A stretch of DNA of 64,000 nt from Gracilariopsis chorda (taxonomy: Eukaryota > Rhodophyta > Florideophyceae > Gracilariales > Gracilariaceae), in contig NBIV01000308.1 in the NCBI GenBank assembly GCA_003194525.1, positions 28,743 through 92,742 of the forward strand, in the 5' to 3' direction. The position numbers and the translations under genes are program-made. Positions 64,000 to 64,000 of the stretch are shown in pieces. The notes under the pieces were generated by a model. That model was not told where the DNA came from. It did no database searches and was given only the letters and a program-made list of their open reading frames with translations. The stretch's first letter is position 1. The number at the start of each line of letters is the position of its first letter.

Positions 64000-64000
64000 A

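Overview
The window is nuclear-type eukaryotic DNA. Genes stand alone, are apparently intronless, use TATA boxes, have no Shine-Dalgarno sites or operons, and lie among Ty3/Gypsy LTR retrotransposons. The organism cannot be fixed from sequence. An intronless AMT1-type ammonium transporter, compact genes and chromodomain Gypsy elements fit an alga or other protist; a red alga is my best guess, held with low confidence.

Layout. (1) 1-4347: a decayed plus-strand Gypsy element (gag zinc knuckle, protease, RT, RNase H, integrase, chromodomain) cut by the window edge, broken by stops and frameshifts, with a probable 3' LTR. (2) 4348-7965: gene-poor DNA with a diverged duplicated segment, a perfect 12-bp-stem palindrome and a 59-bp poly-C run. 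(3) 7966-9312: an intact 448-aa AMT1-family ammonium transporter. (4) 11075-11539: a short protein with a probable lipidated N-terminus, His6, a Ser run and a strongly acidic tail. (5) 13359-17972: two tandem genes, about 3.8 kb apart, for secreted cationic cysteine-rich proteins. Promoter, leader, signal peptide and pro-region are almost identical; the Lys/Cys-rich C-termini differ completely.

(6) 18143-63999: the dominant feature, a head-to-tail array of one minus-strand chromodomain Gypsy element. Ten LTRs of 243-244 bp alternate with nine internal regions at a period of about 5.07 kb, neighbours sharing the LTR between them. Each internal region encodes a 576-aa Gag-protease and, in the -1 frame, a roughly 1000-aa Pol (RT, RNase H, integrase, chromodomain). 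Units 1 and 6 have both long ORFs intact; units 3, 4 and 8 keep gag-PR; unit 7 keeps pol; unit 9 is broken in both. Neighbouring units share private variants, so the array probably grew by unequal exchange or tandem duplication rather than by nine insertions. The array ends one base before the window end.

The two observations most worth following are the LTR-sharing array, with its odd motifs (Asp-Gln-Gly protease site, Trp-Leu-Asp-Asp RT site, missing first integrase His, no recognisable tRNA primer site), and the secreted Cys/Lys-rich gene pair with a homogenised front half and divergent tail. Dense single-base indels in units 8 and 9 look like unpolished long-read sequence, so their broken frames should be read cautiously.
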